Shown: in pieces, positions 60,035 through 64,000 of the stretch
Numbering within the stretch: the stretch's first letter is position 1
How the letters are laid out: every line of letters begins with the position of its first letter
Assembly: GCF_000020685.1 (NCBI RefSeq)
Contig: NC_012526.1
Coordinates: 2,024,001 to 2,088,000 of the forward strand
Length of the DNA stretch: 64,000 nt
From: Deinococcus deserti VCD115
GTDB taxonomy: Bacteria; Deinococcota; Deinococci; Deinococcales; Deinococcaceae
Direction of reading: 5' to 3'
Position numbers and translations under genes: made by a program
The notes under the pieces: generated by a model
Databases searched by the model: none
Seen by the model: the letters and a program-made list of their open reading frames with translations, nothing else
What the model was told of the DNA's origin: nothing

Positions 60035-60601
60035 GTGCGGATTTATAAGCTGTCAGGCCGGAACGTCGAAGTAAGCGACGCTATGCGCGATTACGTTCAA
60101 GAGAAGCTCACGCGACTGGACCGCTACAACGACCAGATCACCGATGCACGCGTGACCCTGACCGTACGCGATGTACGCGATGCGGGCAGACGCAACCGGG
60201 TCGAGGTTCAGCTAAATGTCCCCAACGGCATCATCCGTGCCGAGGAACATCACTCGGACATGTATGCCGCGATCGATAAGGCCAGTGACGTTCTGGAACG
60301 TCAGCTGCGCAAATTCAAGACCAGGTATATGAAGCAGCGCCACGAAACGGTCCCCCAGCCGGGCCCTGGGCCTGCTGAAGCTGACGTCAACGCCGGGCTC
60401 GACGATGTCAGCGAGTTTATGCCTGAAATCGTGCGCCAGAAACGCTTCGACATGCGTCCCATGAGCCCGGAGGACGCTGTTACCCAGATGGAAGCCCTGG
60501 GCCACGACTTCTATGTGTTCATGAATATGGGCTCGAATGCCTGCGGAGTGGTGTATCGCCGTAGGGACGGTCATTACGGCCTGATCGAACCTACCGTCTG
60601 A
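60035..60601 (+). CDS. hpf: Ribosome hibernation-promoting factor, long form
   Basis: 188 residues. N-terminal RaiA/HPF S30AE domain (about 1-100: RIYKLSGRNVEVSDAMRDYV, DAGRRNRVEVQLNVPNGIIR, SDMYAAIDKASDVLERQLRK) and the C-terminal dimerisation domain of long HPF (about 130-188: IVRQKRFDMRPMSPEDAVTQ, FYVFMNMGSNACGVVYRRRD). It dimerises 70S ribosomes into 100S particles in stationary phase or stress. GTG 60035 with AGAGAGG 9 nt ahead; GTG 60026 lies inside the ribosome-binding site. Terminator at 60658-60681. Confidence 0.95.
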   Translation: MRIYKLSGRNVEVSDAMRDYVQEKLTRLDRYNDQITDARVTLTVRDVRDAGRRNRVEVQLNVPNGIIRAEEHHSDMYAAIDKASDVLERQLRKFKTRYMKQRHETVPQPGPGPAEADVNAGLDDVSEFMPEIVRQKRFDMRPMSPEDAVTQMEALGHDFYVFMNMGSNACGVVYRRRDGHYGLIEPTV

Positions 60602-60657
60602 ACATTCGGGGCCAGGACGTGCACAGGCACACCGCGTAACGTCAAGGCGCAAAGACA

Positions 60658-60681
60658 GCAGGGGCACCTCTGGGCCCCTGC
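60658..60681 (+). terminator. Terminator of hpf
   Basis: Stem GCAGGGGC/GCCCCTGC with loop ACCTCTGG, then TTGTC. Confidence 0.75.
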
Positions 60682-60754
60682 TTGTCATACAGCTGCATTC
60701 CCCGAAAGCCAGACGCGCCGGACCATTGGCTGGAATCTGCTACGCTGCGGCGTT

Positions 60755-61846
60755 GTGATCGCGTACGTGATCAATCCCGGAACCAGTGGCCTCAAGCTCG
60801 CCTGTGCGACGCTTGATCCCAGTGACAATCCCGCCCTGCCCGGCAAACTCAAGGTTCATCTGGTGCGCACTGAGCTGCCACTGGCGCACCCTCCGGCGGT
60901 GGCCGACCTGCCGCAGCTGAGTCAGGACATCGTGGCCCTCACGGCCGATTGGCCTGCGCCGGATGCGGTTGTCGGGCGCGGCGGCATGATCGGACGGGTG
61001 GGCGCCGGAACGTACCGGGTGACCCCGGAACTGGCCCACTACGCCGTGCAGGGTGAAGGACCCGTCTCTGTCATCAACCTGGGTGGTCCCCTGGCGCTCG
61101 CGCTGGCCGAAGCCCGTGGTGTTCCGGCATTTATCGTTGACCCCCAGAGCCTGGATGAACTGCTGCCCGAAGCCCGCGAAACCGGCGTGATGGGAGTTCG
61201 TCGCCACGCTGAATTTCATGCGCTCAATGCCCGGGTCACCGCCCGGCGCGCAGCACACGAGGTGGGCAAGCGGCTGCGGGAGGCCCGTGTAGTGGTGGCT
61301 CACCTGGGCGCCACCACCAGCGTTACTGCTTTTGACCAGGGCCGTGCGGTGGACTCCACGGGGACTGGCCCCGACGGCGGCCCGCTGGGAGCCATGCAAA
61401 GCGGCCCTCTTCCAACACGCGCCCTGCTGGAACTGCTGTATGAAGTTGGCCAGGAGCGCACACTGCAGCTGCTTTCAGGGGAAGGCGGCTTTCTGGCACT
61501 GACAGGCAGTGCCAACCTTAAGGACCTGGAACTGCGAGAAGTCGAAGACCCTCAGGTGCAGGCGGCCGCCGCCACCTTTGTGCATCAGGCCTGCAAGGCC
61601 ATCGGAGAGCAGACCGGTGCACTTTCCGGAAGGCCCGACGCCATCGTCATCACAGGCGGCATTGCACGGTGGGACGCGCTGATGGACCGGATCGAGCGCA
61701 GGATTGCCTGGATCGCGCCGGTACTGATCATTCCGGGTGAACTGGAACTCGAGGCCCTGGCCGAAGGTGCGGGCCGCGTGCTGCTTGGCCTGGAGCCTGC
61801 CCGCGAGTGGACGCCGCCTGTGGTGCCGCGCTCCGCCGGAGCATAA
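60755..61846 (+). CDS. Butyrate kinase-like acyl kinase
   Basis: 363 residues of the acetate/butyrate kinase family. N-terminal phosphate loop VINPGTSGLKLACATLDPSD; VVGRGGMIGRVGAGTYRVTP (the RGG segment is typical of butyrate kinases); HLGATTSVTAFDQGRAVDST; GGPLGAMQSGPLPTRALLEL; C-terminal adenosine site DAIVITGGIARWDALM. It transfers phosphate between ATP and a short acyl group (acyl-P). Partner phosphotransacylase not nearby. GTG 60755 follows TACGCT (60741-60746) by 8 nt. The next gene begins 2 bp after the stop. Confidence 0.9.
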   Translation: MIAYVINPGTSGLKLACATLDPSDNPALPGKLKVHLVRTELPLAHPPAVADLPQLSQDIVALTADWPAPDAVVGRGGMIGRVGAGTYRVTPELAHYAVQGEGPVSVINLGGPLALALAEARGVPAFIVDPQSLDELLPEARETGVMGVRRHAEFHALNARVTARRAAHEVGKRLREARVVVAHLGATTSVTAFDQGRAVDSTGTGPDGGPLGAMQSGPLPTRALLELLYEVGQERTLQLLSGEGGFLALTGSANLKDLELREVEDPQVQAAAATFVHQACKAIGEQTGALSGRPDAIVITGGIARWDALMDRIERRIAWIAPVLIIPGELELEALAEGAGRVLLGLEPAREWTPPVVPRSAGA

Positions 61847-61848
61847 AG

Positions 61849-62220
61849 GTGGCCCGCCGCCGCCCTGTCCGCGCGCCCGAGCCGCTGCGGGCTACCAGCA
61901 TGTGGCGGGTGGATCAGGTGTTTCTGACCCGCCGTGGCGTGCGGGTCGAAGTGACCTGCTCGATGGTCAACGACCAGGGAGGGCTGCGCAACCTGTCGGT
62001 CACCGCACCCACCGACGACCCGGTGCAGGCGGTACGCCACGCCGCGCGCTTTATCGCCGGGCGCGGCAACGTCAGCAGCGCCCGGCAGGCTCGGGTGCGC
62101 TGGGCCCGCGAACAGACCACCACCCTGCAGGATGAACTGATTCGCGACCGTCAGCTGGAAGACGAGTTTCTCGATGAGTTCGAAGAAACCCTTAGCGCCG
62201 TGCGCGATCAGCAGCGCTGA
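61849..62220 (+). CDS. Small basic protein, unknown function
   Basis: 123 residues. Arg-rich N-terminus (VARRRPVRAPEPLRATSMWR), a likely alpha/beta core (VEVTCSMVNDQGGLRNLSVT, AVRHAARFIAGRGNVSSARQ), and an acidic helical C-terminus (LEDEFLDEFEETLSAVRDQQ). No family recognised; no signal or membrane segment. GTG 61849, with GGAG 7 nt upstream at the end of the kinase gene, so translated from the same mRNA. A nucleic-acid-binding role from the basic N-terminus is only a guess. Confidence 0.6.
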   Translation: MARRRPVRAPEPLRATSMWRVDQVFLTRRGVRVEVTCSMVNDQGGLRNLSVTAPTDDPVQAVRHAARFIAGRGNVSSARQARVRWAREQTTTLQDELIRDRQLEDEFLDEFEETLSAVRDQQR

Positions 62221-62223
62221 GAT

Positions 62224-62964
62224 TTACTCACGCTGAAGCAGCGCAGTAAACGTCATGCACTTCCCCAGTGGAACTTCGGAACGGTATACGCCGGCCTGTG
62301 GATCATAGTGGCCGCCAGGCCAGACCTCGGTCAGGGTTAATCCCGTGCCCCGAAGTAGCAGGCGCAGATCCGCCGGGCTGTAGCAGCGCAGCGACTGGGT
62401 CAGTGGCTCTCCCCCATGCGGCGTGTAGGTATCGGTCAGGCGGCAGTCTGGCGCATCAAAGCCGTACAGCTGCGTGTAGTCAGACTGCTGGCGGGTAAAA
62501 CCAGCGTGGTAGGCCCAGTACCACGGCGTATAGATGTCGATGAACGCTGTGGCCTCCGGCTGCAGCCAGCCGGCAATACGGGTCAGCAAGCGGCGCTGAT
62601 CGTCGTCCTTCCCGATTCCGAAACCGTCCCAGTAGCACACAGCGTCAAAGGTGTCAGCAAACTCTACCGTGTAGAAGTCGCCTGTAACGACCTCCATGGG
62701 CACGTTATTGCGGTCTGCCAGAGAGCGGGTGTACTCCCCTGCCCCGCGCAGCAGGTCCAGCGCAGTGACCCGGTGGCCCTGCCGCGCGGCGCTGACCGCG
62801 AACTGTCCGCCCCCGGCTCCCAGCTCCAGCAGCGTTCCCGGGTTCCCAAGGTACTGGCTGACCCGCGTACTCAGGGCAACGTGATGACGATGAATATCCT
62901 GGCCGTACCCGCCGGTCAGGCGGTCCTGCTGGGCGTAAAACGTGTGGCTCCAGTGCTGTGTCAT
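62224..62964 (-). CDS. SAM-dependent methyltransferase (class I)
   Basis: 246 residues. Class-I Rossmann methyltransferase: motif I LLELGAGGGQFAVSAARQGH, motif II ALDLLRG (Asp binds ribose), EVVTGDFYTVEFADTFDAVC, then motif III-like RLLTRIAGWLQPEATAFIDI. N-terminal SHTFYAQQDRLTGGYGQDIH is typical of small-molecule methyltransferases of this shape. Substrate unknown. ATG 62964, with GGAGG 5 nt ahead, is preferred; an upstream ATG at 63015 would add 17 residues (IEPTRWAPFFWPLEAR) and lacks a ribosome-binding site. Confidence 0.85.
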   Translation of the reverse strand: MTQHWSHTFYAQQDRLTGGYGQDIHRHHVALSTRVSQYLGNPGTLLELGAGGGQFAVSAARQGHRVTALDLLRGAGEYTRSLADRNNVPMEVVTGDFYTVEFADTFDAVCYWDGFGIGKDDDQRRLLTRIAGWLQPEATAFIDIYTPWYWAYHAGFTRQQSDYTQLYGFDAPDCRLTDTYTPHGGEPLTQSLRCYSPADLRLLLRGTGLTLTEVWPGGHYDPQAGVYRSEVPLGKCMTFTALLQRE

Positions 62965-63178
62965 GCGGGCCTCCAGTGGCCAGAAGAATGGTGCCCAGCG
63001 TGTGGGCTCAATCATGGACTGGAGGGTTTAGCGCAAACGCATAGGGCTGAAGGCTCCTCAGGAAACTAAAGCCACTGTAACGGGGATGTCTGACCTGCGG
63101 GATCGGCCGGGTGGCTTACCCGGAACGGCAGGACGAACCACCCTCCAGCCGCCCGCCCCTTGGTACACTCCCCGGCGA

Positions 63179-64000
63179 ATGAACGCCTCTGTCAGTCAGC
63201 CAAGCACCTTTATTCTGGGCATCGACACGTCCTGTGACGACACCGGGGTGGGCGTGGTGGAGCTCGCCCCGGGCGGGCAGGTTCATGTGCGGGCCAACCG
63301 GGTGTGGTCCCAGACGGTACACGCACAGTACGGCGGCGTCATGCCCGAACTGGCCAGTCGCGAGCACGTCGAGCGTATCGATATGGTGATGGGTGAAGCG
63401 CTCTCGGAGGCGGGCCTGAACGTCACGGACCTGGGCGCCGTGGCCGCCACTTCCGGCCCAGGGCTGGTGGGTGCGCTGCTGGTCGGGCTGATGTACGGCA
63501 AGGGCGTGGCTCAGGCGCTGGACGTGCCGTTCTATGCGTCTCACCACCTGGAGGGCCACATCTTCGCGGCCGCTGCGGAAGCTGATCTGCGCGCGCCTTA
63601 CCTGGCCCTGGTGGTCTCAGGCGGGCACACCCACCTGTTTGATGTGCCTCAGGATGGCGAGTACGTTCTGGTAGGCGCCACACGCGACGACGCTGCTGGC
63701 GAGGCTTTTGACAAGATCGCGCGTCTGGCCGGACTGGGCTACCCCGGCGGCCCGGCCATCAGTGACGCGGCGTTGCGGGGCAACCCGGACGCGGTGCCGT
63801 TCAAGGAGCCCCTGCAGGGTCAGAAGGGTTTTGATTTTAGTTTCAGCGGCCTCAAGACTGCCGCCCTGCTGGCCCACAAGGCCGGCGCCCGGCCCGAGGA
63901 CCTTGCCGCCGGGTTCCAGCGGGCGGCGGTACGGACGCTGGTCAGGACCACGGTGCGGGCCGCGCAAGCCTGCGGGCGCCAGACGGTGGTGGTGTCGGGA
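63179..64000 (+). CDS. tsaD: tRNA N6-adenosine threonylcarbamoyltransferase (partial)
   Basis: First 274 codons; the 3' end is outside the window. TsaD/Kae1/Qri7 adds threonylcarbamoyl to A37 of ANN-decoding tRNAs. ASKHA-type ATPase motifs: ILGIDTSCDDTGVGVVEL, VMPELASREHVERI (Fe/Zn His), AVAATSGPGLVGALLVGLMY, YASHHLEGHIFA (His pair), VSGGHTHLF, DDAAGEAFDKIARLAGLGYP and DFSFSGLKTAAL. ATG 63179 lies 9 nt after TACACT (63164-63169), the longest spacing among the leaderless candidates. Confidence 0.96.
   Translation, partial: MNASVSQPSTFILGIDTSCDDTGVGVVELAPGGQVHVRANRVWSQTVHAQYGGVMPELASREHVERIDMVMGEALSEAGLNVTDLGAVAATSGPGLVGALLVGLMYGKGVAQALDVPFYASHHLEGHIFAAAAEADLRAPYLALVVSGGHTHLFDVPQDGEYVLVGATRDDAAGEAFDKIARLAGLGYPGGPAISDAALRGNPDAVPFKEPLQGQKGFDFSFSGLKTAALLAHKAGARPEDLAAGFQRAAVRTLVRTTVRAAQACGRQTVVVSG

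Overview
The window is high-GC bacterial chromosome that I read as Deinococcus. The evidence is a NurA-HerA pair, a LysJ-type aminotransferase close to the Thermus enzyme, long-form HPF, a PpsA/PpsR pair and, above all, more than twenty genes whose start codon lies 5-9 nt after a TANNNT -10 hexamer, the leaderless layout known from Deinococcus. I found no rRNA, tRNA or CRISPR. Genes are dense and mostly housekeeping, on both strands, with a few decayed 0.3-0.6 kb gaps.

Region by region: 1-4.7 kb holds a partial HAD phosphatase, a BI-1 membrane protein, a secreted protein, and a divergent metallophosphoesterase/dcd pair. 4.8-12.3 kb has a thiolase, an ankyrin protein, two very hydrophilic proteins, purB with a Rieske ferredoxin, an inositol-monophosphatase-like gene and an HDAC-family gene. 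12.3-15.7 kb is nurA-herA plus a P-loop kinase-like gene, then an RluA-type pseudouridine synthase and a DEAD-box helicase with a long structured 5' leader. 19.0-22.6 kb is ilvB-ilvN-ilvC behind a transcription attenuator. At 23.1-25.0 kb an IS3-family element splits a secreted-protein gene and leaves a 3-bp target duplication. 25.3-27.7 kb is a TPR-GGDEF-EAL protein. 27.9-29.6 kb is leuA behind a second attenuator.

29.9-35.2 kb carries small membrane or secreted proteins, a VanW protein, lysJ, and the fused 3' remnants of a divergent EamA transporter/MocR regulator pair. 35.2-37.6 kb is a tightly overlapped operon of lipoprotein, GspS-like ATP-grasp ligase and voltage-gated-type K+ channel. 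37.7-46.9 kb has pduO, malQ, an amidase, a LptA/OstA-like protein, an Rrf2 regulator, a DUF1028 protein, pyrF, a LivJ-like binding protein and a HAD hydrolase. 47.3-52.2 kb has ppsA with divergent ppsR, then pgi. 52.5-57.0 kb has a PcaF-like thiolase with a fused CoA transferase, then sbtA-sbtB. 57.6-64 kb has an iron-complex binding protein, TetR, hpf, butyrate kinase, a methyltransferase and the start of tsaD.

The strongest observations are the two amino-acid attenuators. Each leader peptide appears to be translated from a leaderless start, is rich in the regulating amino acid (Val/Leu/Ile, or three consecutive Leu codons), and is followed by a terminator hairpin just before ilvB or leuA. 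The second is the lipoprotein/ATP-grasp/channel operon, a candidate peptide-ligation system at the membrane.
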